64,000 nucleotides of DNA from Taenia hydatigena (GCA_036345935.2 JADWOT020001520.1:1-64000), one strand, 5' to 3'. Shown: positions 48,191 to 61,376, counted from the stretch's first letter. Numbers and translations: made by a program. The notes: generated from the letters alone by a model not told the origin.

Positions 48191-49649
48191 GTGATTGACA
48201 AGCAATTCTACAAAGGCAGAGCAGTTGGATTGTGTCAGCATCACAAAGTTTCACTCAGGAGACCTTCATTAAGTTAGGTTTCTAGAGGCGGTCAAGCAAG
48301 CTCAGAAATGGGGTCGCAACATAGAGGGCACGTGGATCACATGGCTAATACACGTGCGCCTGCGTGTTAGTCGGTGGCGCATGAGTCCAAGTTAGTGCCT
48401 TTACAGGTACATCTAGAGACCTACGTGATCCAAAGCTTTGGTTTTTCTTATTGGATAGCCTAAATGCTGAGCCTGCTGCTGACCTGAGCTTTACACTCAT
48501 CACCGATTAACATGATGTAAAATTGATAACTACTCATTGTAATGACCCACGTAACAAATATTATTTTCACTTATATTATATATATATATGTGTATTGCGT
48601 CCATAACAATCCTTAAGGTGCCCCAAATTTCTTCATCTTCCTTTTTACCGCTTAGTTTGTGGTAACTTATTGAAGTTTGATGTACAATTTTGCTCCACAT
48701 TCGCGCATAGCAGCAGTTGATTCCCGATGCTCTTGGTAAACACCTCTCCTAACGTCTTTAGCTGCCCATGCTGGCTTTTATCCTCCCAAACTAGTTAACT
48801 GTGATAAATTTGTATTTAACGAATGGATCTTATTGACTAGCGTATGAGTAGGAATTTGGGTACGCCCTTACAACATAGTAAATGAAGGAATTTGTCAGTT
48901 TTGAGTGACAAAGAGGTAGATATTCTAATCCAAGCGTTTCCTATGAACAAATGGCCATGGATCTATCAATCAGCAGATTTGAAGACCTGAACGGTTTATC
49001 TATTCGGCCATTGTGCGTATGTTCGCCTAGCTGTTGGCCAAAATCCACTAGGCATGAATACATGTCGGCCTTAGGCTGGAGTCTTAGTGCCTCGTTTCGA
49101 CCGGTTCACGCGTATTTTCTAATGTCTTGTTATCAATAGGCCTGGATTGACTGCTGTTGCTATGATAACAATTCACTGCTCTCAGCTGCTAAATTTGGCT
49201 AATGCAATAAGCAGGAAGTCAAACGCAAATGATCTGGCTTAAGCAGATTTCCGATAGATTATTTAAAGATAGCCGCTTAGGCAAAACATTTCGCAACTTT
49301 GGAAGGACTGTCTTTTAGAACTGACGAATATGGTAGCCTTATAGTGAAAGCTTAAATTGCTGCTCAGGAATTATCAGTACGCTTTTTGATTAATTACTTT
49401 TAGTCCCGTGTTCTTCTGAACGCATTTACAAGATCGAACTCATTTGCGATTGGATCAATGAGACTAAATTGAAATGTCAGGTTATGCATTTGCCGTTATG
49501 GAATGGTTTAGTGTAATCGGGTCCTCGTTTGCAAAGCTAGGACGAAGAATTAGTGGAATAATGAAATGAAATGAACAGCATATTTAATAAAAGTGAATTT
49601 TGAGGTGTAACATTTAGAGTAGGTGATGTTGTTGCCAGTTTGCGCAGAA
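48191..49649. other. Gene-free stretch with a short AT microsatellite
   Basis: Around 48573-48589 lies a short (AT)n run. A GC-richer, possibly tRNA-derived patch at 48330-48405 has no fold that closes. A 62-codon plus frame at 48951 has no domain. Nothing else is supportable. Confidence 0.5.
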
Positions 49650-50191
49650 TCATAAAAGGGTTGACGACAGTACTAGCATTATTGTGGAAGTAAATATAGT
49701 TGCAATGGCCATAACTTTGGATGTAGTCTTGTCAGTCGCGATAAATGAGAGCATTGTGATAAAACTTCTTGAAATAGTCATTACGAAATTCGAGGCAGAT
49801 CCGTTCGCCCTGATAATCGTGAGAGTTTGGCTGGACCCGATTTTCATTCTGATTGTAGGATTTTGGGTTGAAGTACCTTTGGCTGTGACTGCAGTCAACG
49901 TAGCCATTATAGGATTCTGACGAGACCTGCTATTATTTTTCATCACGGGGTACTCAGCAGACATGCTATTCGCTGCGACAGCAGGAGTCATTGCGGAACT
50001 TCCAGGAGCAATTGACACGCTTTCTCCTTCCGAAGTAGGCACAGAAGGATTGAAGAAGGATCCCTTCGTTGTGAGATTTGAGGAAGCCTGGGTAGATTTG
50101 CTGATCATTCTGATCACAGGAGTCCGGGTAGACGCTATGGTCACCGGAATCGTTCCGGTGCTTTTAGTAGCGACAGACACACCTTCTCCTA
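49650..50191 (-). CDS. Mucin-like Ser/Thr-rich repeat protein, terminal exon
   Basis: The minus-strand exon starts after a good acceptor (TGCTTTTTTGCATAG, boundary at about 50192, phase 1) and runs 180 codons to a stop at 49650. Ser plus Thr make up 58 of 185 residues of the full open frame (31%). From about residue 15 an irregular 11-12 residue repeat is visible, for example GTSTQNPTIRMKI, GSSQTLTIIRAN and GSASNFVMTIS. A DNA-level duplication of 261 bp links 49798 with 50059. The last 21 residues (from VMAIATIFTS to LSSTLL) are uncharged and hydrophobic and end the protein, as in GPI-anchor signals. The exon carrying a signal peptide was not found upstream. The layout resembles flatworm apomucins of the outer coat, but there is no sequence match to name. 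The opposite strand is also open over 78 and 88 codons, a side effect of the repeat. Confidence 0.55.
50142..50160. other. Perfect 8-bp inverted repeat
   Basis: Arms caccggaa and ttccggtg around a 3-nt loop inside the mucin-like exon. Possibly incidental. Confidence 0.7.
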
Positions 50192-50229
50192 CTATGCAAA
50201 AAAGCACATTTTCTTATTATATCTTTTGA

Positions 50230-53200
50230 CTTCTATTTTTCAATTAACTGTTACAAGTGCTTGAGGATTGCTTAGACAGCCTCATTAGGCACACCTATCT
50301 TACGGTCTGTTGTAGATATTACAAAAAGGGATTCTGAGATTTCGCATAGGAATAACTTTAATCGCATCAAGAGGATGCAGATCCTTACCATACTTATAAA
50401 GCCTAGTCAGCTGTAATTATTTTTAGCTTTCGATAAAATGGGTGGAAAGACTCACCTCCTTTCAAATGTGGTGTGGTTACGTTGACTATCCTACTAGGAT
50501 AACTAGCGTACCTATGCTTGAGCAACAGTCCCTTTTGCGTAAGTGCTCTAACATAGGCAGAAATGGTTTGTCCTGCCTGCAAGCCTGTAAAGACGTAGGA
50601 CAGAATTAGAGGAAGGTGAATATCGTCCTGCCGTTCATTGTCGAGGTATCAAGTGACAATATAGCCAAGAATATGGCCGTAGGGTTCAAGTGGTGGGTCC
50701 CACTTCATTTGCACCGAGTAAGGGTTTATTGCCCTCAGTTTTACAATCTGCGGAACCCTAGGATCTACACATAAGAAAATGTCGACTTGCAATCACTGCT
50801 TAGAGATGGACCAAACTTTATTTCCCAGTGTGCCCCTACTTATCTGCGGATAAATACGGATGAATTTGTAGTGGACAAGCGTCAATGTGAAGAAACAAAT
50901 GACTGTAAATAACACGTTGTGTTTCAAGTGCCGATGTGTTAAACAGCACAAATAAAGTACCAGGCAATGCGAGTCCATGCCCTGTGACTACATGTAAACA
51001 ACCGGAAAAATTGTCCCTCATATTTCGCACTTTACTGCTTTTATAATTAAGTATTGTTAAATTGTAGTGAGATCCCAAAGTTATCGGCATGTGACTTGGC
51101 AGGCACATAATAAATTGTTTGCGATCCTGAAAAAAAACCTGTTCAGTGCTTTCAATTAGCTAGATTTTTGTTATCTTCCATGACATTGGCAAATTACGGA
51201 TTGCAATGTATTCCTTTATGCTGACCTTGTCCAAGCAAATACCCACAAAAAATTGTAACCGAAAAAGTAGGGGAGAAATCAATGGTAGCAAGTGAAGGCG
51301 TCGTTCTGATTAGGTAGCGATTCATTCGAGGCACACACTGGTTGAATTTAAGGTCAATCGTGTCGGCAGCGATTAAGGAAGCCTAGGATTTCGTTAAGTT
51401 TCCTTTCCCAAAGCACAAACTCTATTTAGTTACAATTCTGGGGCTGTTAAAATTAGAACGCACTTCTACTTGCTTCAGCTCACCTAATTGTCGATGTCTC
51501 TGTAGTTGTTGAGTTAATGATGGCATTCAAAACTCTACTTTGCCCCATACAGCTATAATTGGCTAGCATTAGAAATGTAGCGTACCAGTCAGGCATTTAT
51601 ACTATCAAGATCAGTTTCAGTGAATTTGATCGGAATAAATGGGCTTGGAAAATGCGATTCTCTATTGTCTACCCTTCATTTATTGCGATCACAATCATTT
51701 TACCTCGGCCAATTTGTAGGATGGTAGAACCGGTAATGAAGGCCTAATTTCTTTGGATTTACAAGTGCGGATTAAGCTGGTACAAATCGTTAGTCCTAAA
51801 TGGCTTCATTATTGTAGGCGATGCAAACACTGGAGCATTGTAAGTGATCTGTTTGAAACTTTGGCTCCTTCGAAAACCAAGGTCACCTACTAAAGGACAA
51901 ATTGGCACGGAGGCCGCAATGCTCTCTGATCCCATTGCGGTAGTGTACTAACTTTCGTCGGCGATGCGCCCTTTTTTAGGATTTTGGAGAAAACTTAACT
52001 GTCCTCTGATTAATCTCCATGATTGGCTCTGCTACGATTAAATTATCTATTTTCGAACCATATTATTCTTGAATAAAATTATGCAGCACACAAAATATTA
52101 GACTTTCTACTTATAGGAACATTTAAATTGTTACTAGATATGCTTTTAAATGCTAGGCCCATCTTCAGGAAACTTGAAGATAACGAATGCATTGCAGCGG
52201 CTACACAAGTAGCTGACGCCCCAATCCCAAGTTTCTTAGTGATAAATGATTTATCATTCCTTCCTAATGTTTGTGAGACTCTAAGGGAATTCCTAAATAG
52301 ATGATACTAGACACCTGCTACTAACGTGGTTTCTTAGCGATCATCGTTGTGAGGCCGTTTCCGCTGAAACCTTTGTGTCTTTAAGGTTTATCAAAATATC
52401 TTTCAAATTTTTGACGCATTCACCAGGCATTTCCTAATCCTGACGATTAGATTTTTGGCATGACTGTAGTAAAACGATAAAAAGCGAGTCTTTTTGGTCG
52501 CTAATGAATTCACCTCTAACGATACATACATATCTGATATCAGCAAATGCACTATACTAGGGTTTTCAAGCCGCGCCTCTAAATGCAATGTACAAGCTCA
52601 TACGATCGGTTTGCGTCAGAATGCGTGGTGTCTGAGGCTCAGTTATCTATCGAATAATAACATACCTATGCACTTATTAATAAGCTAATGCCTTAACTTT
52701 TGCCTCTATTGTGAGTTTTATGCCAAATCTCCGTAATGACTGTGGTAACACGAGTTGATTTTTAATTCCATCCAATGCCTGCGGCAGGTTCTCGTTCTTT
52801 GAGGAGATTATTGGTACTCAATGCATCAAAGAATGCTGGATCTCTCACACTCTGAGTGAAAAAATAGGACGAAATATAAAGCAACATTTTATGAAATCGC
52901 GCTTTTTGTTAGTGTTTTAGCAGGACACTGGGTTTTACAATCTTTCATTTGAGACTTCTTTTGCAATGGCAGGCCCTTCATTCAAATCATTGCAAAAAGA
53001 GCCCAGCTAGCACAGTTTCTTGCTACCAATGGACTGCACTGCGTCATGATTCACATGCTGGTAGTTCGCTCACTAGCATACTCTTTTAGCTTACGAGAGC
53101 ATAACAGTAGTTTATTGGCAACTATTATTCTTTATGAAAGAATGATTTCTCCTGCAGGTTGTTGCGATCAATTTACAAAATAGTTGGCAGTGATAAATGT

Positions 53201-54671
53201 TTGGTTTCATAATTTAAATGTGGTTCGGAGATGTCAAAGCCGGGTTGGATTAAACACATACATCGCAACTTTACTGATGTGAAGGCGTAATATTAAGTAT
53301 TTATATGCAAGGTGATTGCAGTACTCTTTATTTGTGAGTGATAAGATTCAGTCTAAACATTTTCGAGAAGAAAATTCTGTAGTATTCGTGCCTATCAATT
53401 GATACCAGATGGAGTTGTGGCGAACCCTACGTTCCAAATTGCCCCATCCTATATTAAACTCTTTGCTTTCGTTGTCTCTGGTCATTGCGTTTTGAAATCT
53501 ATTGGCATGTTTATTTGGGAAACGCTCAATTGAATTGATGCCTTTCGAATTCGGTGTGCCCATTTTTTTAAAACTTCATGGAAAAAGGGTCCACGTCCTC
53601 AAGCGGATCAATGGATCGTTGGTCTAATCACGCCTTTCTGACCCCTGGCGCATTTCGTTGTCAACCACAATACCCTCATGTATGACTGTGTCATCTTCAT
53701 GACATGCTGGCTTCCGGGGTGTCATATTTCTTTTGTTACATTATTGGTGCCGTAAAATGTGTGTCTGGCAAAATATGCGGCGGCTTGGGCTTGTCTAACC
53801 ACAGGCGTTTGCTCCATGCGATGTCGCACTAAAAACGCATGTTTCGGTCAAAAGCACCGAAAGTAGCATTTGTTAGTCAATACCCAAAAAATAAGTATTC
53901 GACGTATGGGCATCCTGCTTGCAAAAGTGAGTGTAGCTGTGCTATAGGTATGAATTGTATTATCAGCCGAATACGATTTTTAGATAATGGGTATAGATAT
54001 TACTTCTATGACTGTATAACCCATTTGATAGACCCTATGCATTTCCACAAGGGAGAATCACTATACAACTTGGGATTTCTGACACCCGTCGGATACTAAT
54101 TATTGCAGTCATTATTGACGGATGGAGAAATACGTCAATGGATATGGTGTTTTTAAATCAAATTCGGAATATCAAGCAATTAGGTTGCGAGTCCTGCCTT
54201 TAGACAGATTGGGCCTACAAATGCGTTATTATTCTGCGTCTGCACCTATAACCAACATCTCCGAGGAGCTGCTAACATGCATCTAGCTCGCATCCAATCC
54301 ACTCTAATCCATTCCGCTCAACTGCTTTGTAATGAGCATCTACCTATAGTCGGCTGACGAACCGACGGAATACAAGGGACTAATTGACTAATGAAACATT
54401 AGGCAATTGCGGATCTAGGCATTTCATGGTCTTTTGTTAACACTGGTGAATCCTTATCATCCTATTCGAGGTCACATTTTTGTAGACAATGCTGTCATAT
54501 ACGGTCAGCTCCATAACTTCCGTCATTTTACATGCCTTTATCGGCTGCGTGCATTCAAACACGCATGAAGTAGAATCTGGGCCGGCTCACGGAATGAGAA
54601 GGTTCGGCACATTGCATCACTTATTACCGGACCCTCCCCAACGATTGGATTGATGAAATCGCTAGCAAAGC
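50230..54671. other. Gene-free stretch upstream of the mucin-like exon
   Basis: A signal-peptide exon for the minus-strand gene would be expected here, but no short minus frame with Met plus a hydrophobic core next to a GT donor could be singled out. Other frames are short. A small palindrome (tgataaa-tga-tttatca) occurs at 52240-52256. At 54270-54340 GC-richer sequence may belong to the repeat around the tRNA-like unit. Confidence 0.42.
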
Positions 54672-54743
54672 ACCGGTGATAGGACTCGAACCTGTAATAT
54701 CCTACCTAGGAGGCAGACGCTCTATCCATTAGGCCACACCGGT
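54672..54743 (-). tRNA. tRNA-Arg (anticodon CCU), or the head of a tRNA-derived SINE
   Basis: The 72-nt minus-strand sequence folds into a full cloverleaf. The 7-bp acceptor stem is perfect (ACCGGTG with CACCGGT). The anticodon arm has five pairs (two G-U) around CTCCTAG, giving anticodon CCU at 34-36. The variable loop is 5 nt and the T-loop TTCGAGT is canonical. U8, A14, G18-G19, U33 and A58 are in place. Flaws are one mismatch in the D-stem (C12-A23) and one in the T-stem (C50-A64). No run of four or more T follows on the minus strand (GCTTTGC), so normal pol III termination is doubtful. This and the A-box shared with 28.4 kb favour a SINE head or a decaying gene. No intron. Confidence 0.62.
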
Positions 54744-57627
54744 TCGACTCCTGGATCTTCCCGTCGGCAACTTCCATGCATTGCGTTTTGGTCTAGTTCC
54801 TCTGTCTCGAATTCGCTGCGCACTATGGCGTTAGCACGACTCCCCTAATACCGGTTTCGCCACTCTTCCACATCTTCAATAGGGCTTTCCAACTATCTTA
54901 AACATCACTCCCACCGTAAGTCCTATCGGTTGACCAGTGCAGCTTAACAAATCCCGAACCAAATTCTGTGAATATGTCTCGTCGCTTGCATTATTAAATC
55001 ATATGCTTCGTTCATTTTGTTTTTTTACCCTTTCGAGGAATCGCTGCGTCTGTTTCGATGCATCAGCGCAACCGATGTTCTACCGCCCGTACTAATAGCA
55101 ACTGCCAACGTAAGCTGCTTTACTTTGGATCGTTATGCACTGCCTTTGGACCCATCGCCATGGAATTTTGATCATATCAAGGCTACGTTGATACCCGGAG
55201 GGTCCTTCTTGCGATACCTGTCCAGATATTGATGCTATCGTATTTTGATTAGAAACAACTTTTGCTCAAGCTCGATAGTAGAATCTTGCATCTGTTACTG
55301 AACCCAAGTTGCAGATGCGCATATTTTGACAGCAGTGATTTCTAAACAAAAAGCGCAAAAAGGCGTATAACAACACTAGAGGCCCAAATATGAGGGCGTA
55401 GAGTTTAAATAATAGTTTGGGTTCTAGGAAGTTGATGGTAGGCAAATGTTCTGAGGCTTACTAGTTGCACATATGATCAGCTGACTGAGATCGTTGATTT
55501 TATTGCGCAGAGTATTTTTAGGATGATGGCTGATTGGGCGAACACGTGTGTAAGAGCACTTCACCATCTGCTATCACTAAGAAGCCTTACCAATAGCTCG
55601 GAATCGCGGCAGCAAAATTCTGCCCTCACTTTGCAGGATTAGGTGTTTAATCGCTGAAAAGGAATCGCAATATATAAGGCTTATAAACGCTACTTGTGGA
55701 CTAGGCACTCACTTTCAAGGAATAGCAGTTGAGAAGTTGCAACTTTATCGGTGAGATGTCCAATTCCATTTATTGCAGATTCAGATTTTTGATCGGAAAG
55801 AATGTATAATGAAAAGATGTTAATGTTCCCATAAAAACGTCATTAGGTAAAATTTGACCGATTTTATGATCCACGCTTCAGCATTATAGAATGCAGTGTA
55901 ATTAGTGTCAACGCCTCTCTGATTATCAGTATAGGTTGCTAACAAAATCACAAGCAATTGCCTCATCAACAAACACCACAGCTATTTATGCTAATGTACT
56001 AGAGAGTGGCTTTTTTTGTCATTCCTAATCACACATAGAAATTTATGTATAAGAGTGCCTACAATGCGTTACAGCGTTGCCAAATGAGCAACGATGCAAG
56101 CAATGTGTGTAATTAAGGGAGGTCCATTGCTAGATTTGAAAGGGAGATAATATTTGAGAAGGCTTGATAGGATACGTTATCGTAACAACGCTTATTTGGT
56201 TGAATGATCGAAAATGTAAACAAACAATGTAAACAAACAAACATGGTTCTATATATGATTCGGAGTAAATTCTTGCCCAAAAATTTTTATGAACTTACTT
56301 ATTTGGACATGTATGCGAAAGTGAAGCAAGTTTTAAGTTATCGAATTTTGCATCGTTCTCGAGGTCATAAGCGGTATTTGCTATTCTCAATCTTAATTAG
56401 GTGGTTCCTTTGCTGCAGTAAGACGCAGCTCTATATATCGAACAGCAAAACAAATCACTAAGCATTATTTGGTAAAAGTAATATTCCTGGTCCTAAATTC
56501 CACAAGGATGTAAATCATCCGACTTTGAGCTAAATGAAAGTTTTAGCAGAAATTAAAAAGCTAAAGTTCTCTGCCAGATGAAGAATTGAAAAGATCAAGG
56601 CTAGCGGTCGACACTGAGACCATGTGACGTATTTTCTAGTTCAGGCACTGTTCCCTATTGGTGCATCGATAGTGCTATCAACAGATGCGTCACCGAGGAA
56701 GAGGAGGCTTCTAGTAGCGTAAACTGAACCTACGCATGCTAAATATAACGTAATGCAATAAAAAATTCTGTGGAGCAAATTTGAACAGCTAATGTCTGAT
56801 TGGCGTCACCACTGCCTCACCAAATTTTTGTGCACTGCAACATTACATTCCTCAGTTGTAGAAGCCAAAACATTGCCCTAATTAATAATAAATAGAGATG
56901 CCACCATCAGTCAGTGCACTATAAAAGTGCTTGCAAGCAAGTGAGGGACCCTATGTCTAAATGTAAGCAAACCGAACTTGAGCTTTATTCGCAACCTTTT
57001 CATCGCAGAGAGGAGAAAATGAACAACGCATTTTACCCTTAATAAAGAAACGGCGCAGTCAACGTACAAATTAGCCAGTATAACTATTAGCGAAATACGT
57101 CGCCAGCTGCATTGTTTTAGCAGATAGAAACGAATATTTCAATCTGTTTAATTTTTCCGGGCTGATTCTTTAAATCCACATACACGCCTTGGCTGTACTT
57201 ACAGTATCAGCAGCTGCAGGCAAATCTTGCGCACAAATATTAAAGGCACACGTTTATTCTTGTAGGGTTAATATCGAAGTAGCTGCAGTCCTAATAGTCT
57301 TTTGCCTACTACGTCGTCTAGAGTCAGTCAGCTTAAAGACTAATGATTTCGTCTTGACAAATTACGATGCGACTAATCTGCACTATTTTTGGAAAAGCGA
57401 ATTTGGCTGCCACATCTCAACAAAATCAGATTCCAATATCAAAAAAAGACTTTTTTTCACAGAAAAAGGAAGGCATTGACCAGCTCTAAGAGATTGAGAG
57501 CAGCTGACTCATTAGATAAATAATAATATTCAATTTGTATAGGATTGGAAAAACAGTGTTTACAAACAGCATTGTTCGCCCCAAAATGCATTTTATGTAA
57601 TGTAATTCACAAGCCGAGACCTTTTTG
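54744..57627. other. Gene-poor stretch
   Basis: A short plus-strand open segment at 55042-55109 lies between a pyrimidine-rich acceptor (tttttttaccctttcgag) and a strong donor (AAC|GTAAGC) and could be a 68-nt exon, without recognised product. The rest is AT-rich with short frames. Confidence 0.4.
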
Positions 57628-58157
57628 CGTTTAGACTGTGTAGATAAGCCAGTATTACTGTATAATTCATGGGAAATGCTATGTGAATCAGATCGGCTCG
57701 AAAAGTTTCACCCAGATTGACTGCATACGACTCCCTTTGACGGTACTTAAAAATGTCAAGGAATGATGATAACACGAATGCAAAGTTTGGGCAAGAAAGT
57801 AAAAATCAATTAGACTAGGGATTACTTTGCTCATCATTCTTCTTCTAGGAAGCATTTTTGATACCCGAAGGGAGCAAATTAGTAGAAAAAAATGGGTTGC
57901 TTGAGACGAATCTGGCTCAGCAAGGGTGTAGTGTAGCTACTCAAATGTCGTGTTTTCTAAGCGACTTCAAGTAGAAGCCAGTGAACCATGACACCATGCG
58001 GTTGATAAAAGAATTGATAAAATGCATACTGAGACCCGGTACTTTAGGAATCAATTGGTTTTAATAATGAAGCCATTGGAGCTGTCAAGAAGGCAAAAGC
58101 TAGTTTGGCAGTGCAGACTAATGATCTACATATTTTGGCCAAAGCTCTAGCTTAGCA

Positions 58158-58370
58158 TCATTTTTGGAGGGGGTGAAGAGATGCGCAGCAACCAGAATGC
58201 TGTGAAGACAAAGCTTGTGTTCTCGAATGGACTAAGGAGAAGTAGTAATGCTCTTTTCTTTGACTATGATGCGAACAATTTAGAGTAATCGTGCATGGCC
58301 CACGCAAAAATGTCACCAAGTCCTTGTAACGGTGACCAGAAATCAAGAGAGCTGCGTGAACATGACGCAA
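58158..58370 (-). other. Antisense frame conserved in both block copies (70 codons)
   Basis: Counterpart of 17742-17530. It starts MRHVHAALLISGHRYKDLVTF and keeps length, start and stop. See copy A for the caveats on strand. Confidence 0.3.
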
Positions 58371-58625
58371 TCGAATAACCTGCAGCAGTTGAATGAATTA
58401 ACGATTACGTGGCCAGGTGTTGTGATTTCCAGTTGAGTCGCTTCGTCTACGTACATCAAGTTGTTTTCACGTTAGTTATTTTGCAAATCTTGTGATTGGA
58501 GATGCATACGCATCGCTTGCGTTAACAGAAACCTCCAGAGAGGGACGTCAGGTGGATTTTGACTCATACATGAGCTTCTTTTAGTGCTGGTCATTTTAAA
58601 ATTCTCTTTGATTTGCACATTTTAG

Positions 58626-59046
58626 ACCAAGGTTGGAAGTAGAAAAAATCAGATACAGACGTGTATATCAAAAGTCAAAAAGGCACCAGCGCAAAGTACT
58701 CCATTCAAGGCCCACTTCGAATAGCGGCCCACACTCCACCATCTCATCATTCGCACCCAAGGCACATTCAGCTAATATTTTGAGCTACACCTCTCCTTCA
58801 ACACTGCCATTACCTTCATCTTCCTTCTCCTATGCCACACCGCATGTCAGCGTATTCAACTTTCAATCCACCTACTCTGATCTATCCACGCTGAAGTCCC
58901 TCGACTTCTACGACTACAAGCCCACCTACGCGCAGGATAAATCCACTAGTTTCGATCATGCTAGCTCGCCGCTCGATGCAGCAGGGGACTTGATTTACTT
59001 TACAATGTCACTTTCATATTGTGCCCCATCGATTGCACCTACATAA
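58626..59046 (+). pseudogene. Exon-like Ser/Pro/Tyr-rich frame, copy B
   Basis: Counterpart of 17998-18437. It opens after the acceptor cacattttag and is open for about 139 codons; it then hits a stop (ACA TAA) where copy A continues to the putative donor. Key segments are RRVYQKSKRHQRK, LPLPSSSFSYATPHVSVFNF, DLSTLKSLDFYDYKPTYAQD and ASSPLDAAGD. The putative donor GTATGT of copy A reads GCATGC here. The next acceptor (attctcctccag) is kept. The protein is unrecognised; it was probably functional before duplication and is broken here. Confidence 0.45.
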
Positions 59047-59224
59047 TTTTTAATTATCAATCCACGCATGCTTTCATCAGTGCAATATTGATCGGTCCCA
59101 ATGCATTATTCTCCTCCAGGCTCTGTAGTATGCAGATATCTACGCTTCCGACCGCAATGAAGAGATGAAAACTTTTCCTATTTGTGCTTCATGGAAAAAC
59201 TATTCATCATGAGTCGTTATTGTG

Positions 59225-59560
59225 AATAAATCGTTTCCATATTTGCATAGTACACGGTTAAGTCGTTCTACATACAAAAATGTCTTATTATCTATTCGGC
59301 TTTGTCTGCTCAGAGAGGAATTGGACAGTGGTATCGCGTTCAATTACTAATGCAGTTCCAATCACCTCCTTCGATACCTTATTTGCTTTGCATGAAAGAA
59401 ATGACTGCTCCTTATAAACAGCAGAATATTAAAATTCCTTTAATTTGAAAAGGCCGTTGGGGATGCATCTAAATGAAGCAGGAATATCATAGTAACACTA
59501 AATTATTAAACAGTCTGTTTGATTTTGTACTTGGATTTAAATTCACAAGGCATGTTCACA
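59225..59560. other. Segment present only in copy B
   Basis: Sequence in B with no counterpart in A, where ttattg joins caaac directly. It is AT-rich without a frame. It is either an insertion into B or a deletion from A; no terminal repeats or target duplication were evident. Confidence 0.6.
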
Positions 59561-60640
59561 AACAAGCCGAACGGGTGCATAAGTGGGTAAATGGGTTAAT
59601 GTATAGGGATGTATAGAATGCTTTTGGTGACACTACGATATTGATTGGCATCTGTGCAGTTTGCCCGTCAATGTAACTGCTTCTCCTCCCTTTTCCTTAC
59701 CTAGCATTCCTTTTTTCCTTACACATTTATACGATCGTACTCGCTTCCTATTCTTCAGCCTACTCGGGATAGTCCTGCTCCCATCAAGCAATAATTCAGC
59801 GCAGATCTGTAATTTTGGCTCATGCGAATGTAAAAAATTTGACACTTGTCAAGGTGTCTAACATATTTACGGACTGGGTTGAATAGCAGTTTCAGCTTTT
59901 AGAACTTGTAGCGCCAGGAGATCATACAAAATAGAACTTTTATTAAAAACTGTTGGTCGGACTGATTGTTTTTCAGTAAAGACGAAGTCGCGCTTGGGAT
60001 GAGTTATTTTTTTGAGCTGCAGTCTGTGAGCACCAAGAGAGCAATAACTTGAAATGCTCTAAATGTTCCATGCATCCTTTTACTTTGCTTACCTCCGTCC
60101 TATTTGTCCAAACATCTATCTAGTAGCAAAGCGTATTGTATTATGCTACAATTAGCACAGTCGTGGATTTAGACCCCAGGTAAAATTAAGGTACGCTATT
60201 TTGTGCTAAGCACTGTTAAGTAATGCTTTAATGGCTCTCTTCCTTCCTTATCGTCAGGCACTTCTACCTCCATACAAGCTTAATGAATTCAACTCAATTT
60301 TCCTAGTCGCTCATTTAAAGCACAATTTTAATGAAGTCAACTTTCTAGCAATTTTTTTATTAACTGGTAGCGTTTATCTATGATTTGTACCTGCCAACCG
60401 TTCTACCGTCCTTTTGACAATCTTTACTATTCATTCTCGCCTCATTGGAGCAGTTACATCAATCTCTCATCATCTATAAGTAATATTCATGGTACAGGGA
60501 CCCAGCGATGTGTCTAGCAAGATCAATCAGTGATCTTACACTTTGCTTACACAAACCAATGTTGCTTGCGCCAAATCGGTGATAATATCATCAGATTCGC
60601 TATCTCTCCCTAGTTGCGTTGTATTTGTGCAAGCCATTGA

Positions 60641-60841
60641 TTGCATAATTTGAGAAAACGTGATCTTATGGGGTATAGTCATTTGTTACTTGGCACGTGC
60701 TTACTCTTGTTCTTACCGCATTTATTTGTAGGTGCAATAAACGAAGATTCCTGTTGCCGTCACTACTCAATGATCCACTTTGTCGATGCACTGGAGACTA
60801 AATCTCGGGAGTTCATTTTAGCTAAAATTTTGCTCAAATGA
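60641..60841 (+). other. Plus-strand frame kept from copy A
   Basis: A 66-codon frame matching the second half of the frame at 19504-19896, with the shared segments LLLGTCLL and FVDALE. The upstream half is out of frame here. Confidence 0.25.
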
Positions 60842-61106
60842 AGAAATGTTTGTGCGATCTTGACCTGCTGCAGTTGTAGCACTTAAAAGCGCTAATATTT
60901 TGCCGAGATCACCTACAAAATTATCAGAGTGAGAAAAGTCATCTTAATTTCCCTTATGTATTTGTTAATGCATCCTCTAAAAATGCTTGAACATCAGGAT
61001 AGTTATGAGATTTGATAAAATGTTTAGCTTTAAGCCAAAAAAGGGCGTTTATTTGATAACGAATCACAAACATAAAAACGCTAACGTTTCAGGAAAACAG
61101 CTTGTA

Positions 61107-61376
61107 CTATGTCTTATTAAAAGAATCAATGGGGTAGGCACCATGGCCTAATAACAACCAAAAGTCGACGTTTGGTTTTCTAGCGAGATCCTGCAATGGT
61201 AAACAGAAAAAGTGACAGAGTCGACGACAAGTGGATACAAATGCAAATAGAGGGTCCCGAGTCAAGTAATGATGTGGCGAGTTGGCAATGAAGCTAAAAC
61301 TCCTGAACATCCTGACCTCAGCTGCGGCACACATTTGTGTACTCAGTGAACCGAATGTATTGCAGACACAATTCAA
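61107..61376 (-). pseudogene. Conserved antisense frame, copy B
   Basis: An 89-codon frame matching 20356-20087 of copy A: SLSTQM, SFIANS and HHYLTRDPL are kept, as is CRRLCHFFC. A stop after NKT breaks it, but protein-level similarity continues down to about 60970. The frame at 61712-61518 is its likely upstream partner (PSTSLLLGT, SKDCVRKILI). Confidence 0.38.

Noticed and set aside
49684..50229. Two plus-strand hydrophobic frames (78 and 88 codons) opposite the mucin-like exon.
   Set aside because: They mirror the Ser/Thr-rich minus-strand repeat; the acceptor and the stop-terminated hydrophobic tail favour the minus strand.
55042..55109. Possible 68-nt exon between a T-rich acceptor and the GTAAGC donor.
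   Set aside because: Such site pairs arise by chance in AT-rich DNA; the product is unrecognised and no neighbouring exon fits.
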